DNA of 64,000 nucleotides, from assembly GCA_030745835.1 (NCBI GenBank), contig JASLNU010000109.1, positions 6,238 to 70,237 of the forward strand, given 5' to 3'. Position numbers and translations under genes: made by a program. Source of the stretch: GCA-2687515 sp002687515. GTDB taxonomy: Bacteria; Pseudomonadota; Alphaproteobacteria; Rhodospirillales; UBA2165. Shown piece after piece: positions 42,925-51,111 of this stretch (positions are counted from its first letter, which is position 1; each line of letters starts with the position of its first letter). Under the pieces are notes generated by a model. That model made no database searches. It was not told where the DNA came from and saw only the letters and a list, made by a program, of their open reading frames with translations.

Positions 42925-43539
42925 CTACCCGGTCACCTTCAGGCCCCGGAAAAAGCCCTCGGTGCCGCTGTCGATATAAAGGCCGATGCCGCCCCTGGCG
43001 CCGGCTCCATGCTTCAAATCATTGACCACCAGGGTCGGCTGCTCGGCGCCGTGCACGTAGAGCCGCGCCGTTTCGCCAGCCACTTCGATGCGCATCTTGG
43101 TCCAGGCGCCGGGCACCAGATCGACATAGGATTCGTATTCGCCGGCCGCGGTTTCGCGCAAATAATCGAACTTGTAATCCGGGTAAGAGAAATACTGGCA
43201 CGAGCGGTTGCGCCGAAGCTGGTCGCCGGCGCGGCCGTTCTTGGGGCGAATATAAATGCCTTCGAAGGCGCTGAGATCGTCCTTGATGCGGAAGGCGACG
43301 CCGATAAAGCCGCGCGCCGCCGGCGGCGCGTCCGGCAAGGCATCGCCGGCCACTTCCAGCTCGATAACACCGTCGCCGAATTCGACCCCCTCGACGATGG
43401 CGAAGGTCGGGCAATCGGGGGTTTCGGCATCGGGCGTCAAAACCAGGCGCAGCGCCGGCGCGCCATGATGATCGGCGATGCTCGGCAACACGTCGTTGGG
43501 ACGCAGCCCGTCGACGCTATGCAAAGCGAATTCGGCCAT
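42925..43539 (-). CDS. Beta-sandwich (concanavalin A-like) protein, unknown
   Basis: 204 residues without signal peptide. The pattern of beta strands, with GYKFDYLR-like aromatic runs, GAWTKMRIEVAGETARLYV (about 146-164) and a final GGIGLYIDSGTEGFFRGLKV, resembles LamG or DUF1080-type jelly rolls that bind or cleave sugars. No catalytic motif can be assigned. ATG 43539 is preferred because a G-rich ribosome site stands just ahead. It is divergent from an amidohydrolase gene and upstream of the acyl-CoA synthetase. Confidence 0.68.
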   Translation of the reverse strand: MAEFALHSVDGLRPNDVLPSIADHHGAPALRLVLTPDAETPDCPTFAIVEGVEFGDGVIELEVAGDALPDAPPAARGFIGVAFRIKDDLSAFEGIYIRPKNGRAGDQLRRNRSCQYFSYPDYKFDYLRETAAGEYESYVDLVPGAWTKMRIEVAGETARLYVHGAEQPTLVVNDLKHGAGARGGIGLYIDSGTEGFFRGLKVTG

Positions 43540-43633
43540 TGATTCTCCCCCCCGCATGTGAATTGTTAAGCCCATAAAAGCCGGTGTTCGCGCGCACCGC
43601 AAGGGGGCACGCGTAAAATAGGAGGAAGCGGCG

Positions 43634-44617
43634 ATGACCGTCATCGATATCCACACCCATATGTTCGGCAACGCCTGGCTCGATATGCTGGAGAAACACG
43701 GCAAGCCCGATTACGACACGAAGAGGCAGCCCGATAATCGCGACTATCTGATCGAGAAGGGCGCCGTGGCCTGCGCGCTCGAGGTCGAAGCCTTCGATTA
43801 CGACAAGCGGATTCAAGCCCAGGATGCCACCGGCATCGATATCGGCATCGTCTCGGTGACCTCGCCCAACGTCTTTTGGGGCGGCGAGGAAGTAAGCTCG
43901 GAAACGGCGCGCCTTGCCAATGACGAAATGGCCGCCGGCCAGACCGCGTACCCGGACCGCATCCGCTGGTTCGCCTCGATCCCCTGGGAATATCCCGAAC
44001 CTGCGCTGATCGAATTGAAGCGGGCTTTGGCGGGCGGCGCCGTCGGCGTCATGGTGTTGGCGCATGTCGGCAAATACGACCTGGTCGATCCCCTGTTCGA
44101 GCCGATCTGGCAGGAACTGGACCGCCTCGCCTTGCCGGTCCTGGTCCACCCGACCGCCCCTTTCGGCACCCCGGATTGCAATTACGGGCGCGAGCGTATC
44201 CTGATGCCCGGCCTCGGTTTCATGTTTGACACCACGCTGGCCATCGCGCGCATGATCGTCGACGGTTTTTTCGACCGCTATCCCAACGTCAAGATCATCG
44301 CCAGCCACGCCGGCGGCTACCTTCCCTACGTGGCCGGGCGCATCGATATGTTCTTCGCCGTCGAGACCCTGGCCAAGCTGGCCATCTCCGAGCCGCCGAG
44401 CACCTACCTCGAGAACATCTATTACGATTCGATCGTCTATAATCCGGGCGGGCTGGCCCTCTGCCTGGAAGTATCGAGCCCGGGCAGGATGATGTTCGGC
44501 ACCGATTTCCCGATGCCCTGCGACATCCCGCGCTTGAAAGAACTGGCCGGCGCCCTGCCCAAGGACCAGACCGACGCCATCATGAGCGCCAACGCCGTCG
44601 AAGTCTTCGGTCTGTAA
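43634..44617 (+). CDS. Amidohydrolase family protein (ACMSD-like)
   Basis: 327 residues of the amidohydrolase-2 type, TIM-barrel metalloenzymes that decarboxylate or hydrolyse aromatic and related acids. IDIHTHMFG (about 4-12) gives the HxH metal pair. VLVHPTAPFG near 171, IIASHAGGYLP near 222 and MFGTDFPMP near 288 supply the remaining His and Asp. GGAGGAAGC lies before ATG. It is followed 24 bases later by a VOC protein, so the two may act on the same substrate. Confidence 0.88.
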   Translation: MTVIDIHTHMFGNAWLDMLEKHGKPDYDTKRQPDNRDYLIEKGAVACALEVEAFDYDKRIQAQDATGIDIGIVSVTSPNVFWGGEEVSSETARLANDEMAAGQTAYPDRIRWFASIPWEYPEPALIELKRALAGGAVGVMVLAHVGKYDLVDPLFEPIWQELDRLALPVLVHPTAPFGTPDCNYGRERILMPGLGFMFDTTLAIARMIVDGFFDRYPNVKIIASHAGGYLPYVAGRIDMFFAVETLAKLAISEPPSTYLENIYYDSIVYNPGGLALCLEVSSPGRMMFGTDFPMPCDIPRLKELAGALPKDQTDAIMSANAVEVFGL

Positions 44618-44641
44618 CCGAAACAAGATAGGGAGCCAGCC

Positions 44642-45067
44642 ATGAGCGATCCGAGGCTCGAATTCGATCACGTTCATATCATCGCCGAAGATCCGGAAGC
44701 CGCCGCCGCCTGGTACCGCGATATGCTCGGCGGCGAGATCACCGGTTCCCACCAAGTCCGCAATGCGGCGCAAATCAGCGTCGATTTCGGCGGCACCATC
44801 ATCGTGATCCGGGGGCAACGGCCGGGCGAGCGGCCGGGCCGCAAAAACGATCTCAAATCCTTCGAAGATTATGTCAGCCACGATCAATGGGGCACCGATC
44901 ATTTCGGCTTCCGGGTGCATGGCGAGATAATCGCATTCTGCGATGGCTTGCAGGCCAAGGGCGCCGAGTTTTCGGTCGAGCCCTACGAGTTCCTGCCCGG
45001 GCGCACCATCGCCTACCTCAAGGCCCCCGACGGCGTCACCATCGAACTGGTGCCTGCCGGAGATTGA
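44642..45067 (+). CDS. VOC-family (glyoxalase/dioxygenase fold) protein
   Basis: 141 residues with two beta-alpha-beta-beta-beta modules. Likely metal ligands are His in FDHVHIIAED (about 9), His in TDHFGFRVHG (about 87) and Glu in VTIELVPAG (near 136). VOC proteins include glyoxalase I, extradiol dioxygenases and epimerases. The exact chemistry is open. It is coupled to the amidohydrolase gene upstream and ends just before a 394-base gene-free stretch. Confidence 0.85.
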   Translation: MSDPRLEFDHVHIIAEDPEAAAAWYRDMLGGEITGSHQVRNAAQISVDFGGTIIVIRGQRPGERPGRKNDLKSFEDYVSHDQWGTDHFGFRVHGEIIAFCDGLQAKGAEFSVEPYEFLPGRTIAYLKAPDGVTIELVPAGD

Positions 45068-45129
45068 ACCGACCGCGGCAAATCTGGCATCCTCATACGC
45101 GCTATGCGTGTATGCGACACCCGGAATCG

Positions 45130-45179
45130 GCATGGACATGACGGTCATTTATCTACATTCATGGACATTTACGGACATT
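45130..45179 (-). repeat. 50-bp dispersed repeat, copy 2 (inverted)
   Basis: Reverse-complement copy of 32890-32939 with 45 of 50 identical bases. Differences cluster at two 2-3 base patches. It lies 60 bases after the VOC gene stop. Confidence 0.85.
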
Positions 45180-45371
45180 CCCGGCGCTCGGCGTAGCCAG
45201 CCGATCATTAAAATTCACCGGAAAAAGCAAGATAATTAATATAGTACAAACCACGAACTTTTTCAAGGGACTTCGAATATTCAAAAGGGCCGGCACGGGC
45301 GCAAATCATCGCGCCGGCGCCCTGAAAGACTTTATCAACGGTATCAGCCCGAAGCGGCCATCCGAGCCAAA

Positions 45372-45400
45372 TGGACATTAATTCGGACGATCCTTATAAT
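45372..45400 (+). promoter_or_regulatory. Strong sigma70-like promoter for the DUF1326-DUF2182 pair
   Basis: TGGACA at 45372-45377 and TATAAT at 45395-45400 are 17 bases apart, with eleven of twelve consensus bases. Transcription would start near 45407, about 55 bases before the DUF1326 ATG. No operator is evident. Confidence 0.6.
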
Positions 45401-45461
45401 TCGGCGCTGTCTTTCGGGCTGCTATTGAAGCGGCAATGTTTATGTAAGCGGGGGAATGACG

Positions 45462-46082
45462 ATGGCCGAGACACGCTGGGAACTATCGGGTCAGTATTTC
45501 GAGACCTGCAATTGTGATTATCTGTGTCCTTGTCCCGAGAGTTTTTTGCGGGCTCGCCCGACACGGGGCGAATGCATCGCGGCAATGGCATTTAAGATTG
45601 ATAAAGGCCACTTCGACGACGTCTTGCTCGATGGTCTCGCTTTCGTCGTGGTCTTTCGCACGCCGGGGCCGATGGCCGAGGGCGGCTGGACACTCGGCGT
45701 GATCGTCGATGAAAAGGCGGATGTGAAACAGCGTGAAGTTCTCGGCGCCATTGCATCGGGCAAGGAAGGCGGCGCGCCAGGAAGGTTCGATTTGGCGACC
45801 GAGAAATTTCAAGGCGTTGAATATCTGCCGATCAAGTTCCAGGCCGACGGCATGGACTACTCACTGTCGATCGGAAATGCGGTGGATCAGGCGATCAGTG
45901 GCGTCCCTGGCGGAAAACGGCCCGAAGAGCCCATATGCCTCGACAATCTGGCTCATCCCGCCAACAGCCGCTTGGCGCTCGCCAAGGCGACGCGGAGCCA
46001 TATCCACGCATTTGGCATCGATTGGGACGACGAAAGCGGTCTGACCAACGGCCACTTCGCGCCATTCAATTGGCAGGGATAG
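45462..46082 (+). CDS. DUF1326 domain protein
   Basis: 206 residues, cytoplasmic by the absence of a leader. The N-terminal motif ETCNCDYLCPCP (about 14-25) has four Cys in a CxC-x3-CxC arrangement, which suggests metal or redox binding. The rest is a beta-rich domain with several His near the C-terminus (HIHAFGIDWDD, NGHFAPFNW). The family has no established function to my knowledge. It is followed ten bases later by the DUF2182 membrane protein, its usual partner. The ATG at 45462 has GGGGGAA upstream; an ATG six bases earlier is too near. Confidence 0.85.
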   Translation: MAETRWELSGQYFETCNCDYLCPCPESFLRARPTRGECIAAMAFKIDKGHFDDVLLDGLAFVVVFRTPGPMAEGGWTLGVIVDEKADVKQREVLGAIASGKEGGAPGRFDLATEKFQGVEYLPIKFQADGMDYSLSIGNAVDQAISGVPGGKRPEEPICLDNLAHPANSRLALAKATRSHIHAFGIDWDDESGLTNGHFAPFNWQG

Positions 46083-46091
46083 TAATCTGGA

Positions 46092-46976
46092 ATGGCACTG
46101 GTTGAGCGATCGGAGCGCGGCGGAGCCCTCTCACTCCCCCGCCCGTCACGATCAGATATTCCGATGATCGCCAAAGCGCCGGTGCTCGAACGGGCGATGA
46201 GGCGCGACCATATTATCGTGATCATTGGTCTCGTCTCGGTTTGCGGCGCATCATGGCTATATATCCTTGCCGGCGCCGGTATCGACATGGAAGCCAGGTC
46301 AAGCGGCGCTGCGATGATCAGCATGGCTCTTGACCGGACGCCCGCTTACTTTGCCCTGATGTTCGCGATGTGGTGGGTGATGATGGTCGCGATGATGCTG
46401 CCAAGCGCCGCGCCAATGGTTCTTTTCTTCGCCACCATCAATCGCAAGAGCCATGATCGGGGCCAGGACTATGTGCCGACCGCCATATTCGCCGCCGGCT
46501 ACCTTGTCGCCTGGGGTGGTTTCAGTTTACTGGCGGTAATCCTGCAATGGGGGCTGGATCGCTGGGTGCTGTTGTCGCCGATGATGGCGACGAGCAGCGC
46601 AGATCTCGGCGGCGCCCTTTTGATCGGCGCCGGGATTTATCAATTGACGCCGTTGAAGCACGCCTGCCTGCGTCATTGCCGCTCGCCGTTCGAGCTGATC
46701 GCGCACCGCTGGCGTACGGGCGCGGGCGGCGCGTTTCGCATGGGTATCGAATATGGCCTGTTCTGCCTTGGCTGTTGCTGGGTACTGATGGCATTGCTGT
46801 TCTACGGCGGTGTCATGAACCTTTGGTGGATCGCCGGCCTCGCTCTCTACGTCTTGATCGAAAAACTCACACCAGCCGGCCACCGGCTCGGTCGATTTAC
46901 CGGCGCCCTCTTGATCATTTGGGGAGGGTTGGTGTTGGCCGGAGCCTTGGCCGGTAACTTGAGCGGTTCCGGATAG
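46092..46976 (+). CDS. DUF2182 integral membrane protein
   Basis: 294 residues with about six to seven membrane segments. Family motifs are intact: MWWVMMVAMMLPSAAPM (about 94-110), YQLTPLKHACLRHCRSP (about 183-199) and FCLGCCWVLMALLF (about 227-240). The conserved Met, Cys and His point to metal handling (family noted as a predicted metal-binding membrane protein), but no substrate is proven. It forms a two-gene unit with the Cys-rich DUF1326 protein. A start at 46164 (MIAKAPVLERA) is also possible. Confidence 0.85.
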   Translation: MALVERSERGGALSLPRPSRSDIPMIAKAPVLERAMRRDHIIVIIGLVSVCGASWLYILAGAGIDMEARSSGAAMISMALDRTPAYFALMFAMWWVMMVAMMLPSAAPMVLFFATINRKSHDRGQDYVPTAIFAAGYLVAWGGFSLLAVILQWGLDRWVLLSPMMATSSADLGGALLIGAGIYQLTPLKHACLRHCRSPFELIAHRWRTGAGGAFRMGIEYGLFCLGCCWVLMALLFYGGVMNLWWIAGLALYVLIEKLTPAGHRLGRFTGALLIIWGGLVLAGALAGNLSGSG

Positions 46977-47061
46977 GTAGAAACCGCTCTAATCATTGCC
47001 GGCCGGCGCCGAAAGCGTCAAGGACAGCGAAGACACCGGTCCGCCGCCGCCCGCTTGCCGG

Positions 47062-49347
47062 CTATCCCCCGTCCGCCGCCGCGTCGTCTTTTGCCCGATG
47101 ATCCATTCCCATGGGATAAATCTTGCACAGCATGGTTTTCAGGGGTGCGCCGCCGAAGCCGGATTTGCCCTGCGCGCCCATCGGGATCAACTGGTTGACG
47201 TTGACCTCCCAGATGCCGTTGAGGAACGGGGCCTTGTTTTCCTTTTCCGGATACCACCAGCCGTGCGGCGCCATCGCCATTTGCCGGTGCACCACCGGCG
47301 TCGTTTTGAGCTTGCGTTTGACCTTACCGCGCACGCCTTCGATCCACACCCATTCGCCGTCCTCGACGCCGAGGCCGGAAGCCGTATCCGGGTGCAGTTC
47401 CACGTAGGGTTCGTTTTCAAACTGGCGGAGCCACGGAATTTGCCGGTGTTCGCTGTGGAACAGGGTCGGCTTGCGCCGTCCGGTGATCAGGATTAGCGGA
47501 TATTCTGCAAAAATATCGGGCGTGCTGATCGGGCTTTCGACCGGCTCTTGGTGAAACGGCAGTGGGTCGAGGCCATATTCCTCGAACAGGGTGGAATAAA
47601 GCTCGATCTTGCCGGTCGGGGTGCGGAAACCGGGCTCGCCGTCGGCGCGCAGCTGGCCTTTTTCGTGGCGGTGGTAAGGGGCGCCGCCGGACGGATGGTC
47701 CTTGGGCGTCTGCATGCCGGATTTTTGGCTCAGTTCCTCGAAAGTCACGCCGGCCGGGCGCAGGCGTTCGGTGAACAGCTCGTCCAGGGTACGCCACGGC
47801 ACCGACTGCGGGTTGAGCCGCCTGGCCATTTCAAAGGCGATGTCCCAGCCCGATTTGGTATCGCCGATCTTGACGCTGCGGTGCATGGCATTGAGGACGA
47901 CGCCGGTGCTGAACACCGAATCCTTTTCCGCCAAGGTCTGTCCGGGCAGCACGATATCGGCGATCGCCGAGGCCGTCGGCGTCATGAAGTTGTCGACGAC
48001 GACGTTGAAGTCGAGCTTCTTGACCGCTTCGTAATGGCGCTTCGGGTCCTGCGCCGTGCCGGCGATGAAGTTGTTGGTGTAGAGCCAGAGCCCCTTGATC
48101 GGGTAGGGATCGCCGCTTTCCATCTGTTCGAGGACGCTGTCCGACAGTGCCCAGGCGCGGAAATTCTTGACCAGCGGATATTTGTCGGCGCCGATCCGCT
48201 TTTTGTTGAGGTTGGCGATAAATTCCTCGCCGTAGAGCTGGATCACTTCGGCGGTCGAATAGGGATATAGGGAAACGCCGAAGGGCGGCCGGCAGATGAT
48301 ATTGCCGCCGGGGATATCGATGTTGCCGGTGATCGCCCACAGGCAATTAAGCGCGTGCGTGGTGGCGACCGCCTCGGCGTTTGAATCGATCGGCTGGCCG
48401 AAGCGGATGGCGCCCGGACTGGCGCCGGCGTACATGCGCGCCGCCTTGACGATCTTATCCACCGGCAGCCAGGTGATCTCCGCAACCTTGGCCGGCGGAT
48501 AGTCCTGCACCCGCTTTTTCAGCTCATCGAAACCGTGCGTCCATTTCTCGACAAATTCGGTGTCATAAAGCTTTTCGTTGATGATCACGTTGAGCAGGCC
48601 GAGCGCCAGCGCGCCGTCGGTGCCGGGCCGGATTTGCAGCCAAAGTTCGGCCCGCGAAGCCGCCCAGGAAAAACGCGGATCGATGACGATCAGCTTGGTG
48701 CCCAGCTTCATCATATCGACCACGTAATGGCCCGAAAAATAATGGTCGGTGCATTGCGAGCCGCGAATGCCCCTGGCCCAGTGCAGCAGCACTTCGGGCG
48801 GCGTGTATTCGGGATCGTCGTAGCGCTCGGGCGAAAACTGCGCCGCGTCGGGAAAGGTGATGTCGCCGGCCACCGTATGCATGGCCGCCAGCCTGGGGGT
48901 GAAGCAGGAAATGCCCGAAAGGCCGAATAGGGTCCAGTTGGGGCTGCCATAGGCGTAGGCCATGAAGATCAGCGGCCCGCCGGCGTCGCGCCCGGTGCCC
49001 TGGCCGAAAACCACCGATTCAGCCCCGTAATCGTCGCGGATTTTGCGCAGTTCGTGTTCGCATTCGTCGAGGGCTTCGTCCCACGAGATCGGCGCCCATT
49101 CACCGGAGCCCCGCTCGCCGACGCGTTTCAGGGGCGTTTGCAGCCGGTCCTCGTGATAGGCGTATTGGGTCAAGGCCAGCGCCCTGGGGCACAGCCGGCC
49201 CTGGTGAAAGGGGTGGTCCTCGTCGCCTTCGACCTTGACCAGCTTGCCGTCCCTGATGTGCAGATCGATGCCGCAGCCGCCGTGACAGCCGGGACCGCCC
49301 GACCAGGCGCCGGTTTTGACGATTTTCACCTCTTTCAACCTGCTCAT
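47062..49347 (-). CDS. Molybdopterin oxidoreductase, DMSO reductase family
   Basis: 761-residue catalytic subunit with two molybdopterin guanine dinucleotides. The N-terminal 4Fe-4S region reads GPGCHGGCG, then RLCPR near 50; the family pattern CxxCxxxC-n-C lacks its first Cys (Gly here). GISCFTPRLA (about 147) may give the Mo-ligand Cys. GSQCTDHYF, then PGTDGALALGLLNVII (about 240), and the dinucleotide domain from about 635 are typical. It is similar to thiosulfate or polysulfide reductase-like enzymes. No Tat signal. The ferredoxin subunit precedes it by 27 bases; no membrane anchor follows. Confidence 0.87.
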   Translation of the reverse strand: MSRLKEVKIVKTGAWSGGPGCHGGCGIDLHIRDGKLVKVEGDEDHPFHQGRLCPRALALTQYAYHEDRLQTPLKRVGERGSGEWAPISWDEALDECEHELRKIRDDYGAESVVFGQGTGRDAGGPLIFMAYAYGSPNWTLFGLSGISCFTPRLAAMHTVAGDITFPDAAQFSPERYDDPEYTPPEVLLHWARGIRGSQCTDHYFSGHYVVDMMKLGTKLIVIDPRFSWAASRAELWLQIRPGTDGALALGLLNVIINEKLYDTEFVEKWTHGFDELKKRVQDYPPAKVAEITWLPVDKIVKAARMYAGASPGAIRFGQPIDSNAEAVATTHALNCLWAITGNIDIPGGNIICRPPFGVSLYPYSTAEVIQLYGEEFIANLNKKRIGADKYPLVKNFRAWALSDSVLEQMESGDPYPIKGLWLYTNNFIAGTAQDPKRHYEAVKKLDFNVVVDNFMTPTASAIADIVLPGQTLAEKDSVFSTGVVLNAMHRSVKIGDTKSGWDIAFEMARRLNPQSVPWRTLDELFTERLRPAGVTFEELSQKSGMQTPKDHPSGGAPYHRHEKGQLRADGEPGFRTPTGKIELYSTLFEEYGLDPLPFHQEPVESPISTPDIFAEYPLILITGRRKPTLFHSEHRQIPWLRQFENEPYVELHPDTASGLGVEDGEWVWIEGVRGKVKRKLKTTPVVHRQMAMAPHGWWYPEKENKAPFLNGIWEVNVNQLIPMGAQGKSGFGGAPLKTMLCKIYPMGMDHRAKDDAAADGG

Positions 49348-49374
49348 AGCTCAAATTCCCCCTCTATCCGGTCT

Positions 49375-49704
49375 CTATTTCGGCGCATACAGCACGGTCT
49401 TCGGCTGATTTTCCATTTGTGCCGCCAATTCCGTTACCGGCCCATGGCTCATGCAGCGGGCCTGGCAATGTTTGACGCAGGAAGGCTGAACGCCGTGCCT
49501 GGTCCGGTGGGCGCAGAGATTGCAGATATCGGTCGGAAACGGCAGGTAATAAATGGAAAGCCCGTTTTTATTTTCCAGCACATGCTCGGTGATTTTGATA
49601 CCGAACTGCCCGGCCGGATAATTATGCTCCTGCTGGCAGGCCACCTCGCAACTCCGGCAGCCGGTGCAGTATTCATAGTCAATCAGCAACCCGTTCCTAG
49701 CCAT
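49375..49704 (-). CDS. 4Fe-4S ferredoxin-type electron-transfer subunit
   Basis: 109 residues that pass electrons to or from the molybdenum subunit. The first cluster motif is YCTGCRSCEVACQQEHN (Cys near 12-22). The second group, CNLCAHRTRHG and PSCVKHCQARC (about 61-87), offers five to six Cys, enough for at least one further cluster. It is shorter than the 180-200 residue four-cluster subunits of this enzyme class. ATG 49704 is used; the frame to 49755 has a basic tail with no match. Upstream lies the foldback element. Confidence 0.85.
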   Translation of the reverse strand: MARNGLLIDYEYCTGCRSCEVACQQEHNYPAGQFGIKITEHVLENKNGLSIYYLPFPTDICNLCAHRTRHGVQPSCVKHCQARCMSHGPVTELAAQMENQPKTVLYAPK

Positions 49705-49790
49705 CCGCCGCCTCCAAAATCGATACATTCCGTATGGCTGATAAACTAGTTTCAAAGGAAACTGTGATCAAGACGGCAGTGTTTCAGAAG

Positions 49791-50063
49791 GCTAGTGGCC
49801 TGCGTCATCTAATTTGCATCCCTACGACGGCGTTGCAAGGTTTCCGGCGAGGAGCGCGCCGCGCCGTGGTGCCAATCCACCACAAGGGGTGCGCGACGAT
49901 GTCCGGGAGCCTTGCAACGCCGCCCGAAGGGTCGTTTTTCCCGTCCCCCCGGGGTGTCGAAAGGACTTGCCGATGGGTTCGGCATCGCCGGCGTCCTTCC
50001 TCCTACCGGGGAAACGGGAAAAGCGATCGTAGGGGTACAAATTAGATGAAACAGGCCACTGGC
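49791..50063. repeat. 273-bp foldback (MITE-like) element
   Basis: The ends, 49791-49826 and 50028-50063, are inverted repeats with 31 of 36 identical bases. Inside are two long hairpins: A pairs GGCGTTGCAAGG (49829) with CCTTGCAACGCC (49910), with GTGGTG/CACCAC at its tip; B pairs CGTTTTTCCCGT (49933) with ACGGGAAAAGCG (50014), with TGCCGA/TCGGCA at its tip. No convincing gene is inside. It lies in the divergent gap and ends 10 bases before the deaminase ATG. It is probably a non-autonomous transposable element or a structured RNA. Confidence 0.75.
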
Positions 50064-50073
50064 TTTAAATCGA

Positions 50074-51102
50074 ATGAACTTGGACCGGAAATTCATAGAC
50101 AGCCTTCCCAAGGCCGAGCTGCACCTGCATCTCGAGGGCACCTTGGAGCCGGCCCATTTCCTTGCGCTGGCCAAGCGAAACAATATCGAAATTCCCTACC
50201 GGACCGTCGCCGACGTCAAGCGGGCATACCGGTTCGGCAATTTGCAGGAATTCCTGGATATCTATTATCGGGGAAGCCGGGTGCTGGTCCAGGAGCGGGA
50301 TTTTTTCGAACTGACCTGGGCCTATCTGGAAAGGGCGCGGGCCGAGAACATCCGGCATGTGGAAGTTTTTTTCGATCCGCAAGCCCATACCAGCCGCGGG
50401 GTGCATTTCGATACCGTTCTATCGGGAATAGCCGAGGCGCTGGAAAAAGGCGCGCGTGAATTGGGTATTTCGTCGCGGCTGATCATGTGTTTTCTGCGCG
50501 ATCTGAATCTCGCCAGCGCCTTCGAAGCGCTCGAGCAGGCATGCGAGCACAAGGACCGCATTTCGGCGGTCGGGCTGGATTCGGCGGAAGCCGGGTATCC
50601 GCCGGGAAAATTCAAGGACCTATTCGATCTGGCCAAAGCCGAGGGGTTCCGGACCGTCGCCCACGCCGGCGAGGATGGACCGCCGTCAAATATCCTGGAA
50701 GCAATCGATATCCTGGGGATCGAGCGTATCGATCACGGCATCGCATGTATCGAAGATGACGGTTTGATGACAAGACTGGCCGAAATGAAAATGCCGCTGA
50801 CCGTCTGCCCGCTTTCCAACGTCAAACTGGGCATGGTCGAAAGAATGCAGGATCATCCCCTGCGGGCGATGTTGGAAAGCGGCCTGATGGTGACCGTCAA
50901 TTCCGATGATCCGGCCTATTTCGGCGGCTATCTGAACGAAAACTACTGGTTGGCCGCGACCGCCCTGAATCTGTCGCAAGCGCAAATCTACCGCTTGGCC
51001 CGGAACTCTTTTCAGGCGTCGTTCCTGGATCATGCGCGGAAAGCCGAACTCCTGTCGGAGCTGGACGCGCATGCCGGCAACCGGTCGATCGGAACCGGGT
51101 GA
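50074..51102 (+). CDS. Adenosine/adenine deaminase family protein, probably adenine deaminase
   Basis: 342 residues, TIM-barrel purine deaminase with one zinc. AELHLHLEGTLEP (about 14-26) gives the HxH pair, TVAHAGEDGPP (about 194-204) the third His and catalytic Glu, IDHGIAC the next His, and NSDDPAYFGGYLNENY (about 276-291) the Asp pair. The DDPAYFGGY form is that of eukaryotic-type adenine deaminases rather than adenosine deaminases. No ribosome site is visible before the ATG; a 273-bp foldback element ends 10 bases upstream and may have replaced it. Confidence 0.88.
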   Translation: MNLDRKFIDSLPKAELHLHLEGTLEPAHFLALAKRNNIEIPYRTVADVKRAYRFGNLQEFLDIYYRGSRVLVQERDFFELTWAYLERARAENIRHVEVFFDPQAHTSRGVHFDTVLSGIAEALEKGARELGISSRLIMCFLRDLNLASAFEALEQACEHKDRISAVGLDSAEAGYPPGKFKDLFDLAKAEGFRTVAHAGEDGPPSNILEAIDILGIERIDHGIACIEDDGLMTRLAEMKMPLTVCPLSNVKLGMVERMQDHPLRAMLESGLMVTVNSDDPAYFGGYLNENYWLAATALNLSQAQIYRLARNSFQASFLDHARKAELLSELDAHAGNRSIGTG

Positions 51103-51111
51103 CGGGAAATT

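Larger units (their letters stand above)
45068..45461. other. Intergenic stretch with repeat copy and promoter
   Basis: No gene is supported. It holds the second copy of the 50-base dispersed repeat (45130-45179), an AT-rich patch (45205-45290), a GGGCGC/GCGCCC hairpin near 45297-45322, and a strong promoter for the DUF1326 gene (45372-45400). Confidence 0.7.

Noticed and set aside
49791..50063. Foldback element considered as an integron attC site
   Set aside because: Too long, no core-site triplets at the ends and no integrase or cassette array nearby.
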